Below are positions 25,718 to 35,026 of a DNA stretch of 64,000 nt, piece by piece. Each line of letters starts with the position of its first letter. Position 1 is the first letter of the stretch. Origin of the DNA: Vibrio toranzoniae (GTDB taxonomy: Bacteria; Pseudomonadota; Gammaproteobacteria; Enterobacterales; Vibrionaceae); assembly GCF_024347655.1 (NCBI RefSeq), contig NZ_AP025514.1, positions 2,542,001-2,606,000 of the forward strand, given 5' to 3'. Under the pieces are notes generated by a model. That model saw only the letters and a list, made by a program, of their open reading frames with translations, was not told the origin of the DNA and made no database searches. A program made the translations under genes and the position numbers.

Positions 25718-26701
25718 ATGTCTGAACCACTAATTTCTATCCGCAACTTATGCGTGGATTACATCACCGAATCAGGCGATGTTCGCGCTTGCAACAACGT
25801 CAGTTTCGATATCGCTCCGGGTGAGGTATTCGGCCTAGCCGGTGAATCTGGCTGTGGTAAATCAACGGTTGCTTTCTCTCTTATGCGTCTTCATAAGCCG
25901 CCCGCTTACATCAGTGGTGGTGAGATTATCTTCAACGGGGAGAATATCCTTGAATACAGTGATGACCGTATGCAAGCGTTTCGTTGGAGCGAGATGTCGA
26001 TGGTATTCCAGAGTGCGATGAACGCACTCAATCCAGTACTACCGATGGAAGAGCAGTTCTGTGACGTAATCATGCGTCACACCAATATGACTCGTGAACA
26101 AGCGAAGCAACGTGCTGAAGGTCTACTTGAAATCGTCGATATTCACCCGAGCCGATTGAGTGACTACCCTCACCAATTCTCTGGTGGCATGCGTCAACGT
26201 TTGGTTATTGCTATCGCTCTAGCCCTGAATCCGAAGCTGATCATTATGGATGAGCCAACAACAGCACTTGATGTAGTTGTGCAACGCGAAATCCTACAAA
26301 AGATCTATGCGCTGAAAAAAGAATTTGGCTTCTCGATTCTGTTCATTACCCATGACTTGTCATTGATGGTCGAGTTCTCTGACCGCATCGGCATCATGTA
26401 CTCAGGTGAGCTGATCGAGGTAGCTAACTCTCAAGATATTCTAGAAAACCCTTACCACCCTTACACCAAAGGGCTGGGAAGTTCTTTCCCTCCACTAACA
26501 GGGCCGAAGACAAAATTAGCGGGTATTCCGGGCAACCCTCTGAACCTATTAGAGATTCCTGAAGGGTGTCGTTTCCAAGCTCGTTGTGACCGTGTACATG
26601 AAACCTGTACTAAGGTGCCAACCAAGCTGCGTTCTATCGAACCGGGACATTTGTCTAACTGCCACCTGTACGGCGACCCAATAGTACAAAGGAAGCTATA
26701 G
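25718..26701 (+). CDS. (GlcNAc)2 ABC transporter ATP-binding protein 1 (DppD-like)
   Basis: A 327-residue cytoplasmic ATPase. Walker A is GESGCGKST, the signature is FSGGMRQR, Walker B is LIIMDEPTTALD, and the switch histidine is in FITHDLS. The C-terminal oligopeptide-transport extension contains the cysteine cluster GCRFQARCDRVHETC, which in DppD-type ATPases can hold a [4Fe-4S] cluster. It works as a heterodimer with the next gene, 87 bases downstream. Confidence 0.93.
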   Translation: MSEPLISIRNLCVDYITESGDVRACNNVSFDIAPGEVFGLAGESGCGKSTVAFSLMRLHKPPAYISGGEIIFNGENILEYSDDRMQAFRWSEMSMVFQSAMNALNPVLPMEEQFCDVIMRHTNMTREQAKQRAEGLLEIVDIHPSRLSDYPHQFSGGMRQRLVIAIALALNPKLIIMDEPTTALDVVVQREILQKIYALKKEFGFSILFITHDLSLMVEFSDRIGIMYSGELIEVANSQDILENPYHPYTKGLGSSFPPLTGPKTKLAGIPGNPLNLLEIPEGCRFQARCDRVHETCTKVPTKLRSIEPGHLSNCHLYGDPIVQRKL

Positions 26702-26705
26702 CTTG

Positions 26706-26750
26706 CACGCTTTCTCAGCGTGAATAACTAGACAGGCGGCTCGACCGCCT
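26706..26750 (+). repeat. Two intraoperon hairpins between the ATPase genes
   Basis: CACGCT (26706-26711) / AGCGTG (26717-26722), then AGGCGG (26734-26739) / CCGCCT (26745-26750). No T-run follows, so they are more likely mRNA processing or stability elements than terminators. Confidence 0.6.
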
Positions 26751-26788
26751 AAAAACAAGCCAAGCGAACAAGGATTCTGGAGACAATT

Positions 26789-27784
26789 ATGAGCAAAGAT
26801 TTCGGTCAATTATTGGTAGAAGGTAAGAATGTCGTAAAAGACTTCCCAATAAGCAGTACCACCATTCAAACCCCGATGATGCGTGCGATCAACGACGTAT
26901 CATTCAAGATGTACAAAAGCCGCGGCCTAGCAGTGGTTGGTGAGTCTGGTTCAGGTAAATCAACAACAGCAAAAATGATCGCAAAGATGTACGCGCCTTC
27001 AGGCGGTACGATTGAATACAAAGGGCGCGACATCCAAGAGATCTCAAGCAGAAAAGATCTTATGCATTACCGTGAAGGTGTGCAGATGGTATGGCAAGAC
27101 CCGTTTGGTTCACTCAACCCAACACACAATATCTTTCACCACATCGCTCGACCACTGTTGATTCACAAGAAAGTGACTCCGGGTAATAAGAGAGAACTAG
27201 AAGAACGTGTTTACGATCTTTTAGAGCAAGTGGGTCTGATCCCACCGAAAGAAACAGCAAAAAAATACCCTCACCAACTGTCTGGCGGTCAACGTCAGCG
27301 TGTCAACCTAGCACGTAATATCGCGGTTGGTGCTGAGGTTGTTCTCGCAGATGAACCAACCTCAATGCTAGACGTTTCTATTCGTGCTGGTGTTTTGAAC
27401 TTGATGGAAGAGATGAAATTTGAGAAGCAAATGTCACTGCTTTACATCACTCACGACATCGCAACGGCTCGTTACATCGCTGAAGACCTTTCAGTGATGT
27501 ATGTCGGCCATATGGTGGAATGGGGCGATACCGATGACGTTATTGCTAACCCTCAGCACCCTTACACTCAACTACTGGTTTCTGCGGTTCCAGATCCTAA
27601 GAAATCGATCCACGAGCAACTAGCGGGTAACAAAGGGGAGATTCCACTTTGGACTCCAGTATCCGCCGGCTGCCCTTTTGCAGGCCGTTGTACTCACGCA
27701 ATGGACAAGTGTAAAGAGCGGCTACCTAGTGTAACTCAATTAGCCGATAACCACTTTGTTCGTTGTTACCTGCACGAAAGCTAA
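26789..27784 (+). CDS. (GlcNAc)2 ABC transporter ATP-binding protein 2 (DppF-like)
   Basis: A 331-residue ATPase, partner of the preceding one. Walker A is GESGSGKST, the signature LSGGQRQR, Walker B VVLADEPTSMLD, with the H-loop in YITHDIA. The C-terminal cysteine motif is AGCPFAGRCTHAMDKC. The ribosome binding site CTGGAGA precedes ATG at 26789. With cbp and the two permeases this completes a five-component importer for chitin disaccharide. Confidence 0.93.
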   Translation: MSKDFGQLLVEGKNVVKDFPISSTTIQTPMMRAINDVSFKMYKSRGLAVVGESGSGKSTTAKMIAKMYAPSGGTIEYKGRDIQEISSRKDLMHYREGVQMVWQDPFGSLNPTHNIFHHIARPLLIHKKVTPGNKRELEERVYDLLEQVGLIPPKETAKKYPHQLSGGQRQRVNLARNIAVGAEVVLADEPTSMLDVSIRAGVLNLMEEMKFEKQMSLLYITHDIATARYIAEDLSVMYVGHMVEWGDTDDVIANPQHPYTQLLVSAVPDPKKSIHEQLAGNKGEIPLWTPVSAGCPFAGRCTHAMDKCKERLPSVTQLADNHFVRCYLHES

Positions 27785-27796
27785 ACATTAAGACTG

Positions 27797-27820
27797 AGTT
27801 AGGGTCTGCGGGCCCTAACT
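27797..27820 (+). repeat. Intraoperon hairpin before the GH9 gene
   Basis: Perfect 8-bp stem AGTTAGGG (27797-27804) / CCCTAACT (27813-27820), with no T-run after it. Confidence 0.6.
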
Positions 27821-27882
27821 ACTCATATCCAAACCAATTCAGGTACCTAGCCAAAAGAAACTAGGACCTTTGGAGAACATTG

Positions 27883-29604
27883 ATGCTGTTATTGACCAAC
27901 CATATTGGCTACGAATCTTCGGCTCCCAAGCAGGCGATCTTACAGACTAAGAAAACTCGCTTATCGAGCACGACTGCACTTTTGGTGTGTGCCGACAACC
28001 ATATTACTGTGGGCAACTTTGATGTTGTAAAACAAGGCCATGTAGCAAATTGGCATCAAGGGCAATTCTTCACCATCGATTTCAGTTCATTTACCGAATC
28101 CGGTCGCTACTACCTGCGCTTTGATAACCTACGTTCGGAAGTGTTTGAGATTGGCAACAACCTACTAATGAACCACACATTTTCTGATGTGCTTCATTAC
28201 TTCAAGTCACAACGTTGTGGCGGCACTTTTGACAAGAAAGATCGACAAGCACAAATTCTCGGCACCGACAGATACGTCGATGTCCATGGTGGCTGGTACG
28301 ATGCATCAGGTGATGTAAGTAAGTATTTCAGCCACTTGTCTTACGGCAACTACCTCAACCCACAACAGATTCCTATGGTTGTTTGGAACATGCTCAAAAG
28401 CGTGCGCTTAACCAGCGACAATCCAGACTTCCCTAAATTCTCTATGACTCGCCTAACAGAAGAAGCGCTATTCGGAGCTGATTTCTTAGTTCGTATGCAA
28501 GACGCGGCTGGATACTTCTACATGACAGTATTCGACAAGTGGAGTAAAGACATCAACCAACGCGACATCTGCGCGTACGCCACTCAAGAAGGCCATAAAT
28601 CAACAGACTTACAAGCAGGCTACCGACAAGGGGGTGGTGTTGCTATTGCGGCACTCGCAGCGGCTTCTGAACTTGAAGTTTCAAGCAGTTACTCTAGCCA
28701 AACCTATCTTGATACCGCAACCAAAGGTTACTGGCATCTCAAAGAGTACAACCTCCAATACCTAAACGATGGTGAAGAAAACATCATCGATGAGTATTGC
28801 GCCCTACTCGCAGCCAATGAGCTGTACCGAGTAACACAAGACGAACAATACCTTTCAGAAGCAAGAACTTGGGCGACTCGTTTAATCTCTCGTCAACAGT
28901 CAGATGATTCATTTGAGCACTTCTGGTCAGCTAATGCTGATGGCTCTCGCCCATACTTTCATGCAGCTGAAGCCGGCCTTCCAGTAATTGCCCTGTGCGA
29001 ATACATCGACAATGAAACCGATACGGAGCTGAAAGAACGAGCTCGCATTGTTGTTGAACAAGCGTGTCAGTTCGAAATCAACATCACCGATAAAGTAACC
29101 AACCCATTTGGCTACCCAAGACAGTACGTTAAAAATGTTGATGGTGATAAGCGCGATGCTTTCTTCGTCGCTCAGAAAAATGAAACAGGCTACTGGTGGC
29201 AAGGCGAGAACGCACGTCTTGGTTCGATCGCAACCATGGCGTACTTAGTTCAACCACATATTCAAGATAGCGAACTGCAAAAGCGTTTAATCCAACTTTC
29301 ACAGAACAGCCTAGATTGGATCTTGGGTCTCAACCCATACCACATGTGCATGCTTGATGGTCATGGTCATAACAACCCTGACTACCTGCCGCAGCTTGGT
29401 TTTTTCAATGCGAAAGGTGGTATCTGTAATGGCATCACAGCTGGCTTTGAAGATGATCAAGACATTGCATTCAATCCACCAGCGCAAAAAGATGACATGC
29501 TCCAAAACTGGCGCTGGGGCGAACAATGGATCCCTCACGGCGCGTGGTACTTACTGGCAACCGCTGCGCAATTCAATTTCCTAGCACAACGTAAGGAGCA
29601 ATAA
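27883..29604 (+). CDS. GH9-family cytoplasmic exo-beta-D-glucosaminidase (annotated elsewhere as endoglucanase-like)
   Basis: A 573-residue glycoside hydrolase of family 9. An N-terminal immunoglobulin-like (CelD_N) domain covers about 1-95 and the (alpha/alpha)6 catalytic domain about 100-565. There is no signal peptide, so it acts in the cytoplasm. VHGGWYDASGDVSKYFSH carries the paired aspartates that bind the catalytic water, and the C-terminal part has GLNPYHMCMLDGHGHNNP. Relatives in chitin operons of Photobacterium and Vibrio hydrolyse GlcN from chitosan oligosaccharides rather than cellulose (family knowledge). The ATG at 27883 follows GGAGA; a TTG one codon earlier is less likely. It probably handles partly deacetylated disaccharides brought in by the ABC importer. 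Confidence 0.88.
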   Translation: MLLLTNHIGYESSAPKQAILQTKKTRLSSTTALLVCADNHITVGNFDVVKQGHVANWHQGQFFTIDFSSFTESGRYYLRFDNLRSEVFEIGNNLLMNHTFSDVLHYFKSQRCGGTFDKKDRQAQILGTDRYVDVHGGWYDASGDVSKYFSHLSYGNYLNPQQIPMVVWNMLKSVRLTSDNPDFPKFSMTRLTEEALFGADFLVRMQDAAGYFYMTVFDKWSKDINQRDICAYATQEGHKSTDLQAGYRQGGGVAIAALAAASELEVSSSYSSQTYLDTATKGYWHLKEYNLQYLNDGEENIIDEYCALLAANELYRVTQDEQYLSEARTWATRLISRQQSDDSFEHFWSANADGSRPYFHAAEAGLPVIALCEYIDNETDTELKERARIVVEQACQFEINITDKVTNPFGYPRQYVKNVDGDKRDAFFVAQKNETGYWWQGENARLGSIATMAYLVQPHIQDSELQKRLIQLSQNSLDWILGLNPYHMCMLDGHGHNNPDYLPQLGFFNAKGGICNGITAGFEDDQDIAFNPPAQKDDMLQNWRWGEQWIPHGAWYLLATAAQFNFLAQRKEQ

Positions 29605-29606
29605 CC

Positions 29607-30491
29607 ATGACTCTTTACTACGTAGGTATTGATGGTGGCGGCACTTCTTGTCGTGCGCGTATTCGCGATGACCAAGGCACACTCATTGGTGAAGCGAAAA
29701 GCGGCAGCGCTAACATCCTTTTGGGTGTTGATGTTGCGATGAGATCGATTGTTGATGCGATTACTCAAGCGGCGCAGCAAGGGCAACTCGACTCAACTCA
29801 TTTTTCCAATATGCATGTCGGCCTTGCACTGGCTGGTGCTGAGCAAAAATCGGCATGGTTCGACTTCATGGCTCAACCACACCCTTTCGCCAGTATGACG
29901 CTCAACACTGACGCTTACGGTGCTTGTATTGGCGCTCACAATGGCCAAAACGGCGCGATCATGATTGGTGGCACGGGCTCATGCGGCATCTACCTACAAG
30001 ATGGTGAGCAGCACGTCGTTGGTGGTCGTGAATTCCCAATTTCCGACCAAGGTGGCGGCGCTGTAATGGGCCTTCGCTTGATTCAACAAGTTCTGCTTGC
30101 TGAAGATGGCATTCGTAGCAAAACCCCACTCACTCAGCATGTTATGCATCACTTTAATAATGATGTCGATGCCATTGTGGAGTGGTCAAAAGGCGCAATT
30201 CCAAAGGATTACGGTCAATTCTCGCCAGTAATTTTTCAACTGGCGAATGAAGGTGACGAACTGGCTATCGAGATGCTCAAGCAAACCGCAGCGGATATCG
30301 AAATGTTTGTACTAGCACTGCATCGTAAAGGTGCGGACAAGGTATGCCTGATGGGAAGTATCGCAGAGCGAATTCTCAATTGGCTATCACCACCAGTACA
30401 GCAATGGATCGTTAAACCTCAATTCGACGCTATCGAAGGCGCATTGATGTTTGCCGGAAAACCACAACACAACTTGTATCAACAGGCTTAG
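29607..30491 (+). CDS. N-acetylglucosamine kinase (GspK-type, BadF/BadG/BcrA/BcrD family)
   Basis: A 294-residue ATP-dependent sugar kinase of the ASKHA fold. The N-terminal phosphate loop is YYVGIDGGGTSCRARIRD, a second phosphate motif is GAIMIGGTGSCGIY, and GGREFPISDQGGGAVMG is typical of GlcNAc/GlcN kinases in chitin operons. It phosphorylates GlcNAc (or GlcN) freed by the hydrolases encoded on either side, giving the 6-phosphate. It starts 2 bases after the GH9 stop and ends 12 bases before the GH20 gene. Confidence 0.9.
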   Translation: MTLYYVGIDGGGTSCRARIRDDQGTLIGEAKSGSANILLGVDVAMRSIVDAITQAAQQGQLDSTHFSNMHVGLALAGAEQKSAWFDFMAQPHPFASMTLNTDAYGACIGAHNGQNGAIMIGGTGSCGIYLQDGEQHVVGGREFPISDQGGGAVMGLRLIQQVLLAEDGIRSKTPLTQHVMHHFNNDVDAIVEWSKGAIPKDYGQFSPVIFQLANEGDELAIEMLKQTAADIEMFVLALHRKGADKVCLMGSIAERILNWLSPPVQQWIVKPQFDAIEGALMFAGKPQHNLYQQA

Positions 30492-30503
30492 CAGGGAAGT
30501 TAT

Positions 30504-32426
30504 ATGAATTATCGCATCGACTTAGCTGTTCTTTCTGAACAAAAAAACAACTGCCGATTGGGCCTTACGGTACATAACTTAAGTGATCTTGACGTGACAG
30601 ATTGGTCACTGCATTTTGCCTTTGACCGATTCATCCTTCCTGAGAGTTTATCGCAAGGTGAACTGACTCAAGTTGGCAGCTTCTGCTCGTTCAAACCAAG
30701 TTCGTCAGTATTAAAGGCCAATAACCATTACTACCTTGAATTCAGTATTCAAAGCGCACCATTCCGCTTCTATTCGGATGGCTTGAATGATGCCTTTATT
30801 CAATCGAACTCAAAGGGAGAAGCCTCTGTTCTGCCGGTGGCTATTTCTCCGATAGTGCTAGCATCTCCTTATAGTGAACGTAGTCAACTTCCAGCAGTAA
30901 GCGCTTCAAGGCTAGCTCTCATCCCCCGTCCAAACAAGCTCAAGGTTGATCAAGGTCATTTTGAACTAAACAGCAATTGTAAAGTTGAGATTAAATCTCA
31001 CCTTGCAGACAACGCCGTGACTTGGTTAGAACAAGAGTTGCTCTCTACCTTTGATTTATCCCTAACTACCAAGAATAGCGGCAATATTCTATTTCGTAAT
31101 AATCCAACTTTAGATGAAGCCAAGTACAAACTAAATATCACCTCACAACACATTAATATTGAGTCTGGTAGCCAGTCTGGCTTTATCCATGCCGTCGCTA
31201 GCTTAATACAATTAGTTGAGCCGTCGAGTAATACTCGTTTTTCTCTTCCATGCTGCCAAATTGTAGATGAGCCACGCTTTAAGTATCGCGGCATGATGTT
31301 GGATTGTGCTCGCCACTTCCATTCAGTAGATCAAGTGAAGCGTCTAATCAACCAATTGGCGCACTACAAGTTCAACGTTTTTCACTGGCACCTAACCGAT
31401 GATGAAGGCTGGAGAATTGAGATAAAGAGCCTACCTCAGCTAACTGAAGTTGGTGCTTGGCGTGGTCCTAACCATGCACTGGAACCGCAATACACCCATA
31501 TTGCGGAAAACTACGGCGGCTTCTACACGCAGCAACAGATTCGCGAAGTTATTGAATACGCAGAACAGCGTAGCATCACGGTTATCCCTGAAATCGATAT
31601 CCCGGGACACTGTCGCGCCGCGATCAAATCACTGCCAGATATGCTGGTAGAGCAAGCTGATACCACTCAATACAAGAGCATTCAGCACTACAACGACAAT
31701 GTGCTAAACCCAGGCTTGCCAGGCACTTACCAATTCTTAGATGCGGTTATTGAAGAAGTCGCAGAGCTGTTCCCAAGTGAATTAATTCACATGGGCGCAG
31801 ACGAAGTACCACCGGGCGTGTGGACCAACAGCCCTGCAGCTCAAGCGTTGATGAAAGAACATCAATATCAAGACAGCAAAGACCTGCAAGGGCACCTATT
31901 CCGCTACGCTGAAAGCAAACTCAAGCAACTCGGCAAGCGCATGGTGGGCTGGGAAGAGGCGCAACACGGCGACAAGGTGAGCAAAGAGACCATCATCTAC
32001 TCGTGGCTTAGCGAAGAAGCCGCTGTGAACTGTGCTCGCCAAGGCTTTGATGTGGTTCTGCAACCCGCACAATTTACTTATCTCGACATGACCCAAGATT
32101 ATGCACCGGAAGAGCCGGGTGTAGATTGGGCGGCTGTGATTCCATTAGAACAAGCTTATACCTATGAAGCGCTTGCTGAGATATCTGACACCGATCCAAT
32201 TCGTAAGCGGATATGTGGAATTCAGTGTGCTCTATGGTGTGAAGTCATCACCAACCAACAGCGTATGGATTACATGGTATTCCCAAGAATTAGCGCTTTA
32301 GCTGAAGGATGTTGGACACATAAAAACAACCGAGAGTGGCTAGATTACCTGTCTCGCCTAAAGGGTCACTTGCCACTACTCGACAGGCTCAATGTTGACT
32401 ATCGCAACCCTTGGAAAGCTGAATAA
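30504..32426 (+). CDS. GH20 beta-N-acetylhexosaminidase (cytoplasmic)
   Basis: A 640-residue enzyme cutting terminal beta-GlcNAc. An N-terminal carbohydrate-binding-like domain covers about 1-120, a GH20b domain about 130-265 and the TIM barrel about 270-600. The catalytic pair is D433-E434 in MGADEVPPGVW; the upstream HWHLTDDEGWRIEIK and the substrate-assisted mechanism residues are conserved. There is no signal peptide, so it acts on imported (GlcNAc)2 in the cytosol, in parallel with the phosphorylase encoded next. A gap of about 120 bases follows. Confidence 0.94.
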   Translation: MNYRIDLAVLSEQKNNCRLGLTVHNLSDLDVTDWSLHFAFDRFILPESLSQGELTQVGSFCSFKPSSSVLKANNHYYLEFSIQSAPFRFYSDGLNDAFIQSNSKGEASVLPVAISPIVLASPYSERSQLPAVSASRLALIPRPNKLKVDQGHFELNSNCKVEIKSHLADNAVTWLEQELLSTFDLSLTTKNSGNILFRNNPTLDEAKYKLNITSQHINIESGSQSGFIHAVASLIQLVEPSSNTRFSLPCCQIVDEPRFKYRGMMLDCARHFHSVDQVKRLINQLAHYKFNVFHWHLTDDEGWRIEIKSLPQLTEVGAWRGPNHALEPQYTHIAENYGGFYTQQQIREVIEYAEQRSITVIPEIDIPGHCRAAIKSLPDMLVEQADTTQYKSIQHYNDNVLNPGLPGTYQFLDAVIEEVAELFPSELIHMGADEVPPGVWTNSPAAQALMKEHQYQDSKDLQGHLFRYAESKLKQLGKRMVGWEEAQHGDKVSKETIIYSWLSEEAAVNCARQGFDVVLQPAQFTYLDMTQDYAPEEPGVDWAAVIPLEQAYTYEALAEISDTDPIRKRICGIQCALWCEVITNQQRMDYMVFPRISALAEGCWTHKNNREWLDYLSRLKGHLPLLDRLNVDYRNPWKAE

Positions 32427-32546
32427 ACCAAAACACATTCACACGAGTGACTGCTGAATCAAATTAAGGTGCTCAGTCAGATACGACTCAGTACCACTAT
32501 TTAAAAATTAGCTGCATAGATGCAGTTTGTTAAAAAGGAAATGACA

Positions 32547-34952
32547 ATGAAATACGGCTATTTCGATAACGACAATCGCGAATACGTCATCACTCGCCCT
32601 GATGTACCTGCACCTTGGACAAACTACCTAGGTACTGAAAAATTTTGTACCGTGATTTCGCACAATGCGGGCGGTTACTCGTTCTACAATTCTCCAGAAT
32701 ACAACCGTGTTACTAAATTCCGCCCAAACGGCACCTTCGACCGTCCAGGACACTATGTTTACCTGCGTGATGATGAAACAGGTGATTACTGGTCTATCTC
32801 TTGGCAGCCAGTGGCAAAGAGCCTAGATGAAGCGAATTACGAAGTTCGTCACGGCCTGTCATACTCAAAGTTCAAATGTGAATACAGCGGTATTACAGCG
32901 ACCAAAACGCTATTCGTACCTAAAGGCGAAGATGCAGAAGTTTGGGACGTTGTCCTAAAGAACAACACAGATAAGCCACGTACTATCAGCACATTCTCAT
33001 TTGTTGAGTTCTCATTCAGCCACATCCAATCTGATAACCAGAACCACCAGATGTCTTTGTACTCTGCGGGCACGTCTTACCAAGAAGGTGTGTTGGAATA
33101 CGACCTGTACTACAACACTAATGACTTTGAAGGCTTCTACTACTTAGCGTCAACTTTCTCTCCAGACAGCTACGACGGACAACGTGATAACTTCCTTGGT
33201 ATGTACCGTGACGAAGCAAACCCAATTGCGGTTGAAAACGGTAAATGTTCTAACAGCGCTCAAACCTGTTACAACCACTGTGGTTCTCTACATAAGCAAT
33301 TGACGATTCAACCGGGTGAAGAAGTTCGCTTTGCCTATGTACTAGGTATCGGCAAAGGCAACGGTGAACGCCTACGTGAAAAATACCAAGACACTGCAAA
33401 CGTAGATGCTGCTTTTCAAGGCATCAAAGATCACTGGGACGAACGTTGCAACAAGTTCCAAGTTAAGTCTCCAAACGAAGGCTTAGACACTATGATCAAC
33501 ACGTGGACACTATACCAAGCGGAAACTTGTGTGGTGTGGTCGCGCTTTGCATCATTCATTGAAGTTGGCGGCCGTACGGGTCTTGGTTACCGTGATACCG
33601 CGCAAGATGCGATTTCAGTCCCTCATGCCAACCCACAAATGACCAAGAAACGTATTATCGATCTGCTTCGTGGCCAAGTGAAAGCGGGTTACGGTCTACA
33701 CCTATTCGATCCTGACTGGTTCGATCCAGAGAAAGCAGACGTTGAGCCTTCAAAATCACCAACGGTTGTTCCAACACCGTCAGACGACGACAAGATCCAC
33801 GGCATTGAAGACACCTGTTCTGATGATCACTTGTGGATTGTCCCAACCATCATCAAGTACGTAATGGAAACCGGTGAACACGGTTTCTTTGATGAAGTGA
33901 TTCCATACGCAGACGGCGGTGAAGCGACCATTTACGAACACATGAAAGCAGCACTGAACTTCTCTGCAGAATACGTTGGTCAAGCCGGTATCTGTAAAGG
34001 CCTTCGTGCAGACTGGAATGACTGTTTGAACCTAGGTGGCGGTGAATCGTCAATGGTTTCATTCCTACACTTCTGGGCGCTACAAGAATTCTTAGACTTA
34101 GCTAAGTTCCGCAATAACGACGCTGATGTTGCGAAATACACTGAAATGGCCGCGAATGTTCGTGAAGCGTGTGAAACACACCTTTGGGATGACGAGGGGG
34201 GTTGGTACATCCGTGGTCTAACTAAAAATGGCGACAAGATCGGTACCGCTCAACAAACAGAAGGTCGTGTGCACCTTGAGTCAAATACGCTAGCGGTTCT
34301 CTCTGGCGCGGTATCTCAAGAACGCGGTGAGAAAGCGATGGACGCCGTTGATGAGAACCTGTTCTCTGAATACGGCCTACACCTAAACTCTCCTTCATTC
34401 GCAACACCAAACGATGATATCGGCTTCGTAACTCGCGTTTACCAAGGCGTAAAAGAAAACGGCGCTATCTTCTCTCACCCGAACCCATGGGCTTGGGTAG
34501 CGGAAGCAAAGCTTGGTCGTGGTGACCGTGCGATGAAATTCTACGACGCACTCAACCCATACAACCAAAACGACATGATTGAAACACGTTACGCAGAACC
34601 ATACTCGTACGTGCAATTCATCATGGGTAAAGACCACCAAGACCACGGGCGTGCAAACCACCCATGGTTAACCGGTACTTCTGGTTGGGCTTACTTTGCG
34701 GTAACCAACTTCATTCTTGGTGTTCGAACAGGCTTCGAAGGCTTAACGGTTGATCCATGTATCCCGACGGATTGGCCAGAATTCGAAGTTACTCGTCAAT
34801 GGCGCGGTGCAACTTACAACATCACGGTGCAAAACCCTAATGCAGTAAGCAAAGGAGTTACCTCTATCACTATCAACGGTGAGTCAATTGAAGGTGCAAT
34901 CCCAGTACAAGCAGAAGGCAGCGTGAATGATGTTGTCGTTGTTCTAGGCTAG
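32547..34952 (+). CDS. chbP: N,N'-diacetylchitobiose phosphorylase (GH94)
   Basis: An 801-residue inverting phosphorylase that splits (GlcNAc)2 with phosphate to GlcNAc-1-phosphate and GlcNAc, saving one ATP. The start at 32547 (MKYGYFDNDNREYVITRPD) has AAGGAAA upstream and gives exactly the length of the characterised V. proteolyticus enzyme; with it the general acid falls at D492 in LRADWNDCLN, the published position. An N-terminal beta-sandwich, helical linker and (alpha/alpha)6 barrel are expected. An in-frame ATG at 32520 is unlikely. It is followed after 74 bases by the phosphomutase that would consume GlcNAc-1-phosphate. Confidence 0.96.
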   Translation: MKYGYFDNDNREYVITRPDVPAPWTNYLGTEKFCTVISHNAGGYSFYNSPEYNRVTKFRPNGTFDRPGHYVYLRDDETGDYWSISWQPVAKSLDEANYEVRHGLSYSKFKCEYSGITATKTLFVPKGEDAEVWDVVLKNNTDKPRTISTFSFVEFSFSHIQSDNQNHQMSLYSAGTSYQEGVLEYDLYYNTNDFEGFYYLASTFSPDSYDGQRDNFLGMYRDEANPIAVENGKCSNSAQTCYNHCGSLHKQLTIQPGEEVRFAYVLGIGKGNGERLREKYQDTANVDAAFQGIKDHWDERCNKFQVKSPNEGLDTMINTWTLYQAETCVVWSRFASFIEVGGRTGLGYRDTAQDAISVPHANPQMTKKRIIDLLRGQVKAGYGLHLFDPDWFDPEKADVEPSKSPTVVPTPSDDDKIHGIEDTCSDDHLWIVPTIIKYVMETGEHGFFDEVIPYADGGEATIYEHMKAALNFSAEYVGQAGICKGLRADWNDCLNLGGGESSMVSFLHFWALQEFLDLAKFRNNDADVAKYTEMAANVREACETHLWDDEGGWYIRGLTKNGDKIGTAQQTEGRVHLESNTLAVLSGAVSQERGEKAMDAVDENLFSEYGLHLNSPSFATPNDDIGFVTRVYQGVKENGAIFSHPNPWAWVAEAKLGRGDRAMKFYDALNPYNQNDMIETRYAEPYSYVQFIMGKDHQDHGRANHPWLTGTSGWAYFAVTNFILGVRTGFEGLTVDPCIPTDWPEFEVTRQWRGATYNITVQNPNAVSKGVTSITINGESIEGAIPVQAEGSVNDVVVVLG

Positions 34953-34977
34953 TCACTCAATTTAACGAACAGCTCTT

Positions 34978-35003
34978 GTCTCAAGTCTTTACAGGCTTGA
35001 GAC
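34978..35003 (+). repeat. Intraoperon hairpin before the phosphomutase gene
   Basis: GTCTCAAG (34978-34985) / CTTGAGAC (34996-35003), a perfect 8-bp stem without a T-run, ending 24 bases before the next start codon. Confidence 0.6.
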
Positions 35004-35026
35004 AATGAGACAAAAAGGATTTTCTA

